Shown: positions 1-11,803 of the stretch, in pieces
How positions within the stretch are numbered: the first letter of the stretch is position 1
Layout: every line of letters begins with the position of its first letter
Origin: Saxidomus purpurata
Taxonomy: Eukaryota; Mollusca; Bivalvia; Venerida; Veneridae
DNA: 64,000 bases
Direction of reading: 5' to 3'
NCBI GenBank assembly: GCA_022818135.1
Contig: JAFMSR010000031.1
Span: 372,001-436,000, forward strand
Made by a program: the position numbers and the translations under genes
The notes under the pieces: generated by a model
What the model was told of the DNA's origin: nothing
Seen by the model: the letters and a program-made list of their open reading frames with translations, nothing else
The model's database searches: none

Positions 1-1080
1 AAGGCATACCTTTCTTCGTGATATTTGCTAATTTTAATCTCTGAAAGACACATAATAGTAAATGAACAGCCTTCTAAAGCGAGAGAAATATTGAAGATAT
101 CATGTCTTTGGGATTTTGTTTGCATGTTGACTTTGAACTGACCTTGAAGTAATTTATATTGAATGTCAGTATAGTGTTCATTATAAACTGAATAATATAT
201 GCAGCACATATTTAGCTATACCTTTAAAAAACTGTCCCATTTGAACATCAAATCATTATGCTACAACATCTCGGAAATGTGAGGATGTATAAAAAATAAG
301 TTGCTTCCATAAAGTATTAGTACTATTTATAAATCAAATAACCTTATAGATTTAAATAAATATAGTTTCTACTATTAGTTTTTGAGACAGACCAGAAGTA
401 AAAGGTCCTTTTTTGACTAAAATATATACATTTGTATCAAAAGGTAAGAGAAATACAGAATAAATGCCCATTTTGGTCATTTTTATTGTATTTTGACCTT
501 GAAATGACTTTGACACTGACCTTGAAGAGATCAGTATTGAAAGTCAATATAGTAAACATTATTAAATTAACAATATCCAACAAACTTGATTTACCAATAG
601 ATCTTCTTATTTGAACATAACTATAATATATGGTAAGAGAAATTTATGGCGGCCATCTTGGAACACAATAAATGATATAAAACATAGTTGCTTCCACAAA
701 ATATTAATATTCTTTATATATAGAATAACATTAGATTGAAAGAGTAACCAATACTCACTTTTTTTATCACTTTTAAAACCAAATTGAATATACAAAATTC
801 TTCTAAAATAAGAAAATAGAAAGGAATATATTGAATTTTCAGGATTTTTTTGTGTTTTGACCTTGAAATGACATTGACCTTGACCTTGTAGTGGTCAATG
901 ACCTTGACCTTGTAGTGGTCAATGTTTTGTTGCAATTTGATGTTCAATATAAAGTGAATACAATTCATCGAAACACTTGACATTATATTAATAAGAAAAA
1001 GTGTAACATCTGGACATTAAATTTTCATTGAATTACTCATTAATGGCGGCCATCTTGGACGCCATCTTGGATTTCCAGGT
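1..1080. repeat. Decayed tandem array, ~385-bp period
   Basis: Three diverged units can be aligned by eye. The phrase GTTGCTTCCA.AAA recurs at about 302 and 687, and TGACCTTGAA blocks recur near 134, 493 and 857. Units carry TGACCTTGA (the complement of TCAAGGTCA, an ERR/FTZ-F1-type nuclear receptor half-site) and GCCATCTTGG (YY1-like) at about 648, 1050 and 1063. No coding potential is seen. The left boundary lies outside the window. Confidence 0.6.
876..923. repeat. Perfect 24-bp x2 tandem duplication
   Basis: Two identical 24-bp units each begin GACCTTGACCTTG and end GTGGTCAAT. The sequence is read directly, and the identity implies a recent local duplication inside the older array. Confidence 0.9.
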
Positions 1081-1234
1081 CCGCATCACGTGTTGCCAAT
1101 TTATGCCGGCAGTTTCAGATACTACAGACGTTGACGAACATTTTAGCATATAACATTCTTTGTTATTACACCTCACGTGCTTTTCCCTATATAAAATTCA
1201 AATACCGCATCGGTGAACAAAAAATGATGGCACA

Positions 1235-1257
1235 TGTAACATCATGATGTTACACCC
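1235..1257. repeat. Perfect 20-bp palindrome next to a CAGGGGTGTAAC end
   Basis: TGTAACATCATGATGTTACA at 1235-1254 is a perfect palindrome. On the minus strand 1257-1246 reads CAGGGGTGTAAC, the same terminus as the inverted-repeat elements at 15.3 and 23.2 kb, so this may be a lone transposon end. Confidence 0.6.
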
Positions 1258-1260
1258 CTG

Positions 1261-2705
1261 TAAGTCTAAAAATAGATTATTGGGTTCCCAATAAAATGTC
1301 CTCTCATTGACTGTGATATCTAAACTCACTTTTATAATTTCATGTTTAAAATTCTTACTGTGATACCTTTCTGTTTACAATAGTTATAGTTCTGTAAATA
1401 ACATATGTAATGTTATTTTACTTGTTTAAGTTTTGCTATTTCATTGAAATAAATTTGTAACATTATTTTGTCTATATCAATATTGTCAATTTCTTAATTC
1501 GTATTTTTTCGGTATAATAAAATGAATATCACATGCACCTGAGGGTTCACAACTTTGTCATCATATTTATATTTTTGACACGCTGCGAGAAAAACTTCTG
1601 TTGTTAATTGTCACTGTTTAATACCGATCAATTGTCCCTTAAGTGGTTCAACAGTACAAAATATTACTCGAACATTATACTATTCTTAAACTAAAGCCAC
1701 TTTTCATTTGATTAAATGAGACGAGATAAAATCAGTCTGCGAGTTTCACGTTTTGTATACAGAAATAAAATGATAATTCACTACATGTGTAAACCATTTG
1801 AAATATAATTTTATAATATTTACATTTCCTTCAATGACTGGAATATATTACATTAGGAAACAGGTATCGTAGGAAACGGGATACGTATGTGGCGTTTGTA
1901 AAACGATTTCTTTTAAAATGTCACGAGTGTTGTATTTTACAAGTCACCGGTACCATGAGAATAAAAATGGGATCTTTCATTAATGCATTATTATAATCGC
2001 TGTTACTACATATAATTAATTCGCCCACCGATTATGAATTTTTGTCATCAGCCAACATAACTTGCACGCACAAGATAAAAACTTAAAACAAAATTGTTTT
2101 ACATTAATTCCAGACCAAGTTAGTCGATACATTGTAGGGAAAACATGAACGCAAATGACAACTATTACCAATGAGTTCATTTGATCCGGAAAAGTGGTAA
2201 AAGTGGTATTTCGGCAGCATTTTATTTATTCCGAGAATTCTAATTAAGAGAAAAATATCTCCGTTCTTGCTCGAATTGCCTTCGAAGTGGAAATAGTGAG
2301 ACTAGCGCATTCAGATGCAGGTAATCTCAAAACTGAAACGTTTTAGACTTCATTGAGCATGTCTAGCTTTTAGTGTTGTCTGAGGAGTGCTTTCTTGTCA
2401 GTATGAATTTACTCTCTGTCTGTATGTGTTGCTTTTGTTTAAATTCTTAGTCCTTAGTAAACAGTCAGCTTGTAGTGATTTTAGCTATTTACTGCACGCG
2501 ATCTATAAATCTAACCATAGTTCCTTGATAGGACCAGTGATAGACTGTAAAAGTCGATACACAGAAATTGCTTGCTTCCCACATATAAACATGGTCGGTA
2601 TCAGTTCCTAATCCATGTCATGTCCCGCAGACTGAGGTTTGATGAAAGTCAATGTAACGAGTACAGAAGCAATCATAATAACTAGATGGGTGTTCAGTAG
2701 ATCAC
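1261..2705. other. No gene seen
   Basis: AT-rich sequence with only short spurious open frames. Around 2278-2306 the string CTTCGAAGTGGAAATAGTGA matches the right end of the MULE-like element at 11.8 and 18.3 kb, so a solo end of that family is present. Nothing else is recognised. Confidence 0.5.
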
Positions 2706-3161
2706 TTGTGTCGCCCTCTTACGCTTTGTCAGAATGACAAATAATTTTGTGAAAAAATCTAAGTACAAAAAGGGGCATAACTCTGTCAAATATGACCTTG
2801 ACCAACAAAATTTGGCGGCATCATGACTCTTTTGTCATAAGCAATGCAATTTGAAAGTTTGATGAAGAAATCTTGCGAAATGGCAAAGTTATAGCCAATG
2901 TTTATTTTTCGTGACAAAATCTAAGTACAAAAGGGGCATAACTCTGTCAAATATGACCTTGACCTACAAAATTTGGCGGCATCATGACCCTTTTGTCATC
3001 AGCAATACAATTGTAAAGTTTGATAAAGAAATCTTAAGAGATGGCAAAGTTATAGCCAACGTTAAGTTTGTGTGACGGACGGACCTACGGACGGACCGAC
3101 GGACCGACGGACGGACAAAGCAATCCCTATGTATCGCCTTTTCTCCGAAAGGGCGACACAA
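2706..3161. mobile_element. Short element with 12-bp inverted ends and tandem core
   Basis: The left end TTGTGTCGCCCT (2706) is the inverted complement of the right end AGGGCGACACAA (3150-3161). Inside, two ~160-bp direct repeats each start near GTACAAAAAGGGGCATAACTC and contain TATGACCTTGACC. They are followed by a GACGGACGGAC-rich run (3073-3116) and a terminal stem TCGCC..GGGCGA. The architecture (short inverted ends, tandem core, 3' hairpin) resembles non-autonomous Helentron/HINE elements of invertebrates; that assignment is an inference. The minus-strand open frames here come from the GAC repeats and are not genes. Confidence 0.55.
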
Positions 3162-6100
3162 AAACTGCGACCATGAAGCAGTATCTTTATTTGTACCACG
3201 GAACAAACAACCATATAATGCCAGTTCTGGTATTTTTTTAAACGTTGAGACTTCAATTATTTCTTCCACCATCTTTTGCAGCTTCCGTAAAGTGCTTATT
3301 GTGCGGAATTCTGACGGCCTATTCGCGGGCCGAAAGTATTCATGGGCGATGTTAAAAGTATATGCGAAATTTGCTGTTCAAAAATCCTGTCATAAATTCA
3401 GTATTTAAACATGTAATTAAATTTCGACTGCAAGTTTCGTGAAATAGAACCGCATCCGGAAATACATTGAAGGTTATTTTGTAAAACAAAGACAAATAGC
3501 ATAGCTATTTATGAATGAAAATAAAATCATTTAATCATTGTGATTTATTGGTCTTAACACTTTCGATTTTCTAAAAATACATAATCTGGAGATTTTAAGC
3601 ACTTTATATTTATGAAGCTCGCACAATGCCCGCAGAATCAACCGGGCCATCGATCATTTTGATTGGCTGCACGTTTGTTGAATCACGTTTACGTTTAGTG
3701 TCATTCTGATTGGCTACACGTTAATCAAACGGGAATAGAATCGTTTTACAGTGAGTGTACCGTGATTCGTTAATCGAGATCTTACGGAAGTAAAACGCTG
3801 GCGGCACTGTATATCGAATGCTTTAAAAAACAATAAGGTACTCCAAGTCGTTAACAACAGCTTCGTGTATAATAATTAACCCGCTGATTCTACTGCAGAT
3901 ATATGTTCCCGTTCAATTATCTTCATTTCCCCCAGTGAGTAAATCAATTACTCAAGATAATCACATGACCGTCTTGTCGCAATACCGTAGTAGCAATAAA
4001 ACACATTAAAAAAAAGTTATATCTCGCGATAAAGGATTCAGTGGGCGGACCTTGTCATGATTGGATATTGTTTAGTATTGTTTAGATCATCATACAATTG
4101 TATTTACGTATGATTGGATGCAGTTAGACAGGCTTTGTCTCACATTGTCCATTCAAATTACGTGTGTCTTTAGAAATCTACTTTTTAAGGTAGATGTGTC
4201 AACTTTCAACAAGCATAGTTTTGGGCATCGATTAACATAGGATTTCGATCAGTTTGAAGATAATTTTATTACGGAGGGATATAATATGTAACAGGAATAT
4301 TTTTTTAATTGGTCAACTTTTCAAAAATGAATTATTTCAGTATTTTTAAGTGTTCAACACAATCGGAAGGTGACTATGATTGAGACTTGTGTAGTTCTAG
4401 ATTACGTTCATATTGCCATATGATAGGCTACATTTTACAGTTACAGCTAAACGGCTTTGATTATTTTCTAACACTTTCTATACATCTTCTATTGTTTTGA
4501 GATTATTTTGATCATGTGATTCCCCACCGTAATAGAACAGTACTCAGATAAATAGCGGACAATTAGATTGGATTTTCACTGTAATTTGGCTTTTGTGCGA
4601 TCTGTACATTACTTCGACCCGCAAAGAAAGTTGACTTTATTGTAACAGCGCAGTTACTTCGAGTAGAAAGTGTATTGTTCATGACACAGTCACTTCCTTA
4701 ACGTCCTTCGTAAACAAGTCAGAGTACAAGATTAAGATCCCTTCGATTAAGTCACATAACATTTTACAAGTTACACAGCTAGTTCTGCAGAGTGCAGACA
4801 TGTTTTTCTGCTCTGAAAAGATTTGTATGAATTCATTCAGTGATTGTCTTCAACATTGTAATAGATAGTGCAGTTATAGTATATTTTAAGTTACCATTAA
4901 CTGAAGTGATAATGAATAGAGACACATAGTCCTTGTTGAGCAGTGTCTTATTGAGCAAGTATGACTTCAAAAATAACTGGAGATATTAAGCAAAGCCAAC
5001 CGTATTATGATTGTGACTTACTAATTCCATGCTCAGTACAAAGTCCAAATGTAACAGTTTGTTAATAAATGTTAATACAAACGGCTCCATTCATAGTGGT
5101 GCGACATAAGAAGAGATGTGCAAGAAAATGGTTCCTATCGTTAAAGCAGTGTTCGTATAATTCTGTGCCAATGTGAATCGTAGTAGAATCGAAATGATAG
5201 GTCCGTACAAGTGTTTTAACATGTATGACTTGAAGAGTCGTCATTCAGATCATTGTGGTATGGTAAACGTTATGCGTGCTGCTATTATATATTTTAGGCA
5301 TGCTGTCTTTATTTTCGCCTCACAAAAAGCACTTAAATGACTTACGACCGAACAGAATTTGTCATTGACTTGTTTAGAATTGTGTGCGGGCTGTGGTATA
5401 CAAAATGTCCCGAACAGCACGTTTTACTAAGAAATTTGTTTCGATTGATATGACTAGCCTCGAAATGAATATGTCCTGAAAGAATTTTGAATTTCAGTTA
5501 TCCCCTTTCACAAGATTATTTCGATGTCATTAAACATGCACCAAATGGTGACAAATGGCATTGGAATGTTTCTTTCGTTTAGTTTCTACGAATCTTTTTG
5601 AATATCTTAACATAATTAACAGACGCTACATATTATGTAATGTTTCATTAATTCTGAATGTTTCATTATAACTATCTTTTTCCTATTCCGTAGTAGAAAA
5701 AAGAGACAAAACAACTTTGCCGAACCAAAATTTCGCAATACCCGAAAGTGGAATATTTCCCCGCTCCTCGTGACGTCACGCTGATATGCCAGCATCTTTT
5801 GCAATCAAGGACAAACTTGGTTATGTGTATTTTTACCATTTTTATCTGCGTATATACTTTCCAAAGTAACTTCACACTTAAAATTGTGTATGCTTTACAG
5901 AAACGACGTTTCTTTGTGTTGGTATATAAAACAACTATTTATCATTTAATCAACATTAAATCTTAGAATATCAAGGTCACTTGACTGTTCATAAAATTGT
6001 ACTGTGAAGGTATGTATGTGTCATGAGGTTGAACGCCACATTAATTTTGTTACGTTTATATGTTACAAATCCTCGTTCCAGAGTATCATGTTGTGTCCAT

Positions 6101-6245
6101 GTTTCTTGTATATATATATATATGTTGTATTTGTCAGTTTCTGTTTCTTTGTTGGCCACATATGTAATATTACAGGCAATAACCCTTTACCGTACCATAC
6201 ATCCCATAAATTTCCCACATATAGGTTTTTCACCGTGTGCATGCG
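3162..6245. other. No gene seen; isolated promoter-like motifs
   Basis: No convincing coding sequence. A duplicated TGATTGGCTRCACGTT (3659 and 3707, CCAAT-type) and a perfect CRE-type palindrome CGTGACGTCACG (5769-5780) are present. A (TA)n run lies near 6108-6124. Confidence 0.4.
5769..5780. promoter_or_regulatory. CRE-like palindrome
   Basis: CGTGACGTCACG is a perfect 12-bp palindrome containing the CREB/ATF consensus TGACGTCA. No transcript start can be placed beside it, so function is unproven. Confidence 0.35.
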
Positions 6246-6456
6246 CACTTGGAATACAGTTGGTAGGGCTTACGCCCGACTTTTTCTTTCTCCACCAGAA
6301 ATTATTTATTTCCTTCTGGCATTGTGACTTTGAATGTAATTAGTTGTTCCATTTCATTTGTACATCTTGTTTGCTTTCGTTTCATGCTATTTGTTTGCAT
6401 TGCGCGACTGTAATATTGTAATAATATGCATTTTCATGCATTAAGCACTTGGAATA

Positions 6457-7071
6457 CAACCTGTATGGCTAAAATTATAAAACGTTTTGTTAAAAGAGGT
6501 TACGACCCAACTGTTTTGAGACACACCGCATGTTTGGTGTTCAACCCGTTTACAGTTGGACGCTTTGCTTCCCTCTTTGATTGTGTCTGACGGAAGAGGA
6601 GGAGGACTCTGTGATGGGCAGTTTTTAAATCCCACTGGGACGAAGCTGTTTTGATTTCTGTCCTCTGGCCTGTTTCGTCGGGCCCTTAAGGGTGTTTCTC
6701 TTGGTGCTCTGCCTTCTGCAAAGGCATTGAGTACATACGTTTTTTGGTTCTCAAGGTTTGCTTTTTATATATTTATACACGAGCATATTTTTGTGTTTTA
6801 CATACCATGCCTTTTGTTTCCATTGCGTGTGTTAGAGATTCACCTAGCAGGGATTACTTTTATTTACACTGTCCTGTGACTTTGGAACATGGTGGGGGTA
6901 AGAGTGAGGTTGGGTGCGCACCATAAACCGGTTTAAGCTCCCCAGTGGTGTTTTTGCCACTGACCGTTCCAAGGCGGTGCCCCACTGTGTTCCTTTAATT
7001 GTTCGTTTTGTCCTCGTGTGTTTGCTTTGTATGCTAGTGTGTGTTGGTAGTGTATGTGTGTGTGTGTACAT

Positions 7072-7120
<49 letters not shown>

Positions 7121-7215
7121 GGTGGTGTGCACTTCTGGGTGCTGTGGGGCTCGTTTTGGGGAGGCTGCGTTTTTGGTACGTGGCATTCCCTGTTTGATAT
7201 TATTTTTGTTTTTTT
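6457..7215 (+). mobile_element. RTX retroelement, 5'-truncated copy 1
   Basis: It contains the last 42 codons of the RTX RT frame, its stop, then the complete ~620-nt tail: CCCTTAAGGG palindrome, CAGTGG/CCACTG hairpin near 6942-6963, a long (TG)n, and the common terminus GATATTATTTTTGTTT. The 5' truncation point lies in the RT C-terminus. A variant AT pair in GAGCATATTTTTG is shared only with copy 2. Confidence 0.9.
6465..6590 (+). pseudogene. C-terminal fragment of RTX reverse transcriptase
   Basis: Forty-one codons and a TGA stop match the extreme C-terminus of the RT frames at 36.9 kb (minus) and 61.9 kb (plus), including VLRHTACLVFNPF and the final LFDCV. The frame opens with ATG by chance of truncation. 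No RT catalytic box is included, so this is dead sequence carried with the tail. Confidence 0.9.
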
Positions 7216-7507
7216 ACACCTAATTTTTTTCTTTTTCCACTAGAAATTATTTATTTGCTTGTGTCATTGTGCCTTTGCAGGCCTGATAAACACATGTCCC
7301 ATCACAGAGCAGAAGTAAACCTACGACATATGGATTGCTGGAAATTGTGAAGACAATATGTTGAAATTACTGTATTATTCGAAACTAACCATTTGTTATA
7401 TTCGCGCTAAACTGATGGTATTCCGCCGTTTCGATCTATTTAAGTGGTATAATGTGAATTATAGTAAACATTACTAAAAGGAAATTCAAGAAGTGGATGG
7501 ACCACGT

Positions 7508-7976
7508 AAAAACAAAAATAATATCAAACAGGGAATGCCACGTACCAAAAACGCAGCCTCCCCAAAACGAGCCCCACAGCACCCAGAAGTGCACGCCACC
7601 AACACACACACACACATACACACACACAACACACACACAATCATGTACACACACACACACACACACATACACCACCAAAACACACCAGCATACAAAGCAA
7701 ACACACGAGGACAAAACGAACAATTAAAGGAACACAGTGGGGCACCGCCTTGGAACGGTCAGTGGCAAAAACACCACTGGGGAGCTTAAACCGGTTTATG
7801 GTGCGCACCCAACCTCACTCTTACCCCCACCATGTTCCAAAGTCACAGGACAGTGTAAATAAAAGTAATCCCTGCTAGGTGAATCTCTAACACACGCAAT
7901 GGAAACAAAAGGCATGGTATGTAAAACACAAAAATATGCTCGTGTATAAATATATAAAAAGCAAACCTTGAGAACC
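7508..7976 (-). mobile_element. RTX tail-only copy 2, inverted to copy 1
   Basis: Minus-strand copy beginning in the tail at GGTTCTCAAGG and ending at the common 3' terminus on the left (7508). It contains the hairpin, an interrupted (TG)n and the conserved last ~85 nt. It lies 292 bp from copy 1 in opposite orientation and shares the AT insertion in GAGCATATTTTTG with it. Confidence 0.9.
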
Positions 7977-9595
7977 TGCTGCCTGTTGCTGAAACCATAC
8001 GTGTTTTGTCAATTTCATTATTTATGCAGTCTGGCAAATATCTTTAATGTATATAAATAAGTTGATATAAAAGATAGTGTGTGTGGCACAAATGTCAGCA
8101 CAGTAAGCAAAGAACAGCAGAAAGGTTACATATTCTTATTTAATTTATTTTTGTCTAACAAAACAATGGCATTTTGGGTGATGTATAACAGAATTCGACA
8201 AAGACAAAGCGGTTCACTTTTATATTAATTATTTATAGATAATGTAATATTATACTCAACATAATATCCTTTTCTTGTACGCATTAAGTGCTTGCAAGGA
8301 AATATTTTGTGGTTAATTCATTTTTTTATTGTTATCGCAGCAGATTTATTACATGTTGTGATCAAACGTTTATGAAAAATGCCGACCATTGAATAAATGT
8401 GTTCAAGTTGAAGTTCCCGTCGTTTGGGGATGATATCATGTTTGCCATGGTTTCCTGTGGTGCTTTTAAGTTATATAAGAAAATTTTATATATAAATGTT
8501 AAGACTGGCGGGTGATAAATTAGTTTGATAAAGAATATTTAGCTTTAGACGTTTACAAATCAAATACACACTAAGGTTTTAAGACAAAACAGTCATATAA
8601 TATTTTTTTTGCCTGACTCGTATCTGTGACGGAATATGAAGGTCGCAGAATTGCAATCATGAAATCTTTACCGATGGAAGACCATATGTTTGATTCCCGG
8701 TAACTCAATTGCTATAAAAACATTGCAGTTTCTTACTGGGAGTGGGAGTGAAGTGATGGCTTTCCCTCAGAACGAAATCTAGGTAATTTTCCGCCTGTTA
8801 ATAAGTGAACCAAATATATTTTTAAAAAACGATTATACACACTCTCCGTCATTCAAATGAATCATTTTTTTGGGAGCGGGGTGGAGGTGGGGGAGTGGGG
8901 CGGTTAAAAAACGCGAAACGCATGTGTGTCGACAACAACTATTGTGTTCTTAAATTAATACAAATGAAATAAATTCAACTGGATGAAAGATAAACATGGA
9001 ATAATTAAATGGAATAATTATGTTATATTAAATTGAAACAAAACTGAAATGAACGACAGCGGAACAAAAAAGTAACTTGATTATTCAATGTCAGTACATG
9101 AACCACTATTGGTTTGACAAAATGTTTCTCTTGAATAAATAGTATATGCATATATTTTTCCTACTTATGTTGCACATTAGTCAATATATCTTTATAAACA
9201 ATAAACTGATCGTATTTTATTTTGTTTAATCATGTTTTATTATATTTGTCACAACTCAATATGTACAAAACTAGAACACATATACATAGTTAAATCCGCA
9301 TATCAGTGCATGTTTATACAATAATATTTACTGAACGAATACAATACACATATAATACAAAAGAACATCACTATATGGTTTACGGTCATTTATTACAATA
9401 TAAAAGGGTTGGGCCACAAGTGTTTACAACATTAGAAATAGGCCCGCCCCTTGACGTGATATTAATGTTTGATTAAACCAAACAGCGGTTTTTTGTTTAC
9501 TATATAGCAAAGTAAAGAAAGAAAAATAACTAAGCCATGATTTTCAGATACAAAAAAGCAACCAAAATAAAAACAAACAAAAAAGACCATAGACT
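7977..9595. other. No gene seen
   Basis: AT-rich, no credible coding frame. The one notable sequence is a G-rich run at 8872-8901, annotated separately. Confidence 0.5.
8872..8901 (+). other. G-quadruplex-type motif
   Basis: Four G runs (GGG, GGGG, GGGGG, GGGG) are separated by loops of 3, 7 and 3 nt, which fits the G3+N1-7 rule. It stands alone in an AT-rich stretch. Confidence 0.5.
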
Positions 9596-9661
9596 CTAAT
9601 ATGAAATAAAAAAAATAAAAAGAAAGAAAATATGATAGTTGTGTATAATGTCCCTATTAAA

Positions 9662-9708
9662 CGTTTTTGGTACGTGGCATTCCCTGTTTGATATTATTTT
9701 TGTTTTTA
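9662..9708 (+). mobile_element. RTX minimal tail copy 3 (~47 bp)
   Basis: Only the last ~47 nt of the RTX tail are present (CGTTTTTGGTACGTGGCATT through the T-rich terminus). It sits within the minus-strand LINE RT fragment and fuses to its reading frame. It is the shortest copy in the window. Confidence 0.85.
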
Positions 9709-9709
9709 T

Positions 9710-9970
9710 AGATATCGCAAAAAACATACATGTCGCCCTTTTCACGTCAAAAAATTTACAAATTTGGTTACAAATATCTTTGAGTTGATACACGGTACTG
9801 TGACCATGAAGTAATCTAGACTGGTTTTTATAAATGAGATTGTTTGAATTTAGATGATTGTATAGATATTTGAAGATAACTCGTTCCATAACTTGACCTA
9901 CACAACTTCTCAGTGAAATTGGTCTGTAGTTAGAGGGTAAAGATTTGCCCCCTTCCTTGAATAATGGCAT
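9710..9970 (-). pseudogene. LINE reverse transcriptase fragment
   Basis: The minus-strand frame contains the non-LTR RT signatures FKEGGKSLPSNYRPISL and VMERVIFKYLYNHL, the usual block preceding the catalytic motifs. The fragment breaks off just where motif A would begin, at the RTX insertion on the low-coordinate side. There is no endonuclease or YADD box. The clade cannot be fixed from this piece; CR1/Jockey-like elements look similar here. Confidence 0.75.
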
Positions 9971-10242
9971 AGTGATGGTATAAGAATAATATGCGGCACA
10001 AGTTTAGATGGGTAGAATATGTGTTTTCAATTATCCTAAAACGGTGCATGGATGTGGGAATTTCAGAATACATGTATATGTATAATGAACCCATCTTATA
10101 ACAAGCTGTGTTTAAGGAAGATCTCTCATGGTTGTATTAACTAAATAATACTTACAAAGATCATAAACGCTGCATGTACTGTTCGGCGCACAAGACATTA
10201 TCACATGTTACATCACCTATTAAACTTATAATGACACAGTTT

Positions 10243-10338
10243 TCTAAATTGCTGCAACTAAGTTGAAATAGAAGATAAAATATTCTAATGTCTAAATTGC
10301 TGCAACTAAGTTGAAATAGAAGATAAAATATTCTAATG
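10243..10338. repeat. Perfect 48-bp x2 tandem duplication
   Basis: Two identical 48-bp units begin TCTAAATTGCTGCAACTAAG and end ATTCTAATG. The zero divergence implies recent slippage or unequal exchange. Confidence 0.95.
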
Positions 10339-10394
10339 TCTAAATTCTTTCATTTCTATGACAATATTTTCTACGTTGGACAGGTTTTTGTCAT

Positions 10395-10690
10395 AGAACA
10401 AGAGCTGTCCCTCACAAGTGACAAATGCCCTCGAAAGAGGTGTCTCAAAGTCTGTGTCCTCTCCATGTGCTCAATAATTGTGCCATGTAATTTTAAAATC
10501 CTTCCATGCATGGCAGAGTTACAGTGGCGCCTGCGTGTGGGTTCCCCGCGCACACGGTTTCTTTCGCGTGCAACGGTGTAGCCAATCAGAACTATGAATA
10601 AAACGTGTATCGTGCAGAACCGGGTTTAACCGTGCAGCCAATCAAAAAGCACACTAACCGTGTAGCCAATCAACATCAAGATGATATAGC
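10395..10690. repeat. Dispersed-repeat fragment with CCAAT triplet
   Basis: From ACAAGAGCTGTCCC to CATGGCAGAGTTACAG it resembles one unit of the satellite at 27.4-28.7 kb. It runs into ACAGTGGCGCCTGCGTG, the inverted counterpart of the terminus of the ~507-bp repeat at 18.9 and 27.3 kb. Three GTGYAGCCAATCA motifs follow at about 10575, 10631 and 10659, a possible NF-Y-type cluster. Confidence 0.5.
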
Positions 10691-11085
10691 CGGACATTTT
10701 AGGTAGATACATGTCTGACAACGTTTTATATTTGACAAAGTATGCCGAACTAAATGCCTTTGTAAATTGGTAAGTGCTTCGGCAAATATATTCCTAATCT
10801 GTTACTATCTGTCTTGCAAAACCGAATAAAACCAAGTGACGACTTTGCTACATTTTTATAAGTCTAGTCACCTGGTCACCTCGTACCGTAGTCAATTCGT
10901 ACTCGATTTAGTCAGCACGTTCCTTAGGACAATTGCATAGAAAATTAAGTCTGTGTATAAGGAATATTTTTTAAATTTCATTTAGATTTTCGAATGATAA
11001 TTCTTATAACTAGATTTTTTTTAAAATGCCGTTATTTCGTTTCTTATAAAATGTATCCAAGCGATAAGATTTTTTGCACTCATTA

Positions 11086-11803
11086 GCATTCTTGTAGCCT
11101 AATTAATTTGGCGTTTCTATGTGACCCCTTTCACAGATCTGATATTATATAACTGTTACACCTCTACCCCTAATTTAAATGTGCTCCATAATAAGCAGAA
11201 AGCGTAGTTTCAATATTAGGTACAACCGGCGCTAGCCCAACAAATTGTGCGCCAGAGCTTTTTGTTATATACGACAGCCACCCTTCGCATGCAATATCAG
11301 TTTGTAAAATTGGTCGGTCTTGCAGTCGAAATATTGAGGCTAAACCGGTGCATAATACACAATTTACCTACTTATAAAAACAATTTTCCGGTCTAAAATG
11401 ATGAATTAAATATCGCTTTTAATGAAAACCTAAAAATTTATGAAAAACCTCACCACTTTATAAAAATCTGAATGTTTAAACCTAAACATACAAGTTTTCA
11501 CATAAGGCACGATATGCCGTTTATTTTCATATTACACCGATTGATGCAGGTGTGTAATTAGATAAATGTAACTTAGAATTGTGTTAGCATCATTTTAAAA
11601 CTTAAACCTATAATATTAAATCATACATAAATTTATATATTGGATTTTATTGAGTTTATAAGTGCCCAACAGAATTTCGTTGGGGATGTGTTCCCAGCTA
11701 TTGGCACTTCAAAGTGAGACGTAGAAGGCGGACAACTGTAAAATGTCAACCTGTAAAATCGGTCTGCCTTTGAAGCGGAAATAGTGAGACTAGCATTCTT
11801 GTA
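11086..11803. mobile_element. MULE-like element, 696 bp, with 11-bp target duplication
   Basis: GCATTCTTGTA occurs at 11086-11096 and again at 11793-11803, directly flanking a unit that starts CCTAATTAATTTGGCG and ends AAATAGTGAGACTA. The same two ends delimit a 112-bp unit at 18.2 kb with its own ~10-bp duplication. Duplications of 9-11 bp are characteristic of Mutator-superfamily transposons, hence the call. No transposase frame is present and the ends are not obviously inverted repeats, so superfamily assignment rests on the duplication length alone. Confidence 0.65.

Larger units (their letters stand above)
6246..7280 (+). repeat. ~200-bp tandem duplicate; second unit split by RTX copy 1
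   Basis: GCACTTGGAATACA occurs at 6246 and again at 6446. The stretch 6275-6335 (TTTTTCTTTCTCCACCAGAA...) matches 7217-7278 (TTTTTTCTTTTTCCACTAGAA...). The simplest reading is a direct ~200-bp duplication whose second unit (6446-6460 plus 7216 onward) was split by the retroelement between. The first unit then gives the empty site. Confidence 0.6.

Noticed and set aside
2982..3272. Minus-strand frame with RPSVRRSVRRSVR repeats
   Set aside because: It comes from the GACGGACGG run of a repeat element, not from a gene.
6914..7243. ~100-codon frames rich in Cys-Val (VCVCVCV) near every TG tract, and the opposite-strand Thr-His frames
   Set aside because: They are translations of (TG)n/(CA)n inside the RTX tail, start at GTG rather than ATG, and length tracks the microsatellite.
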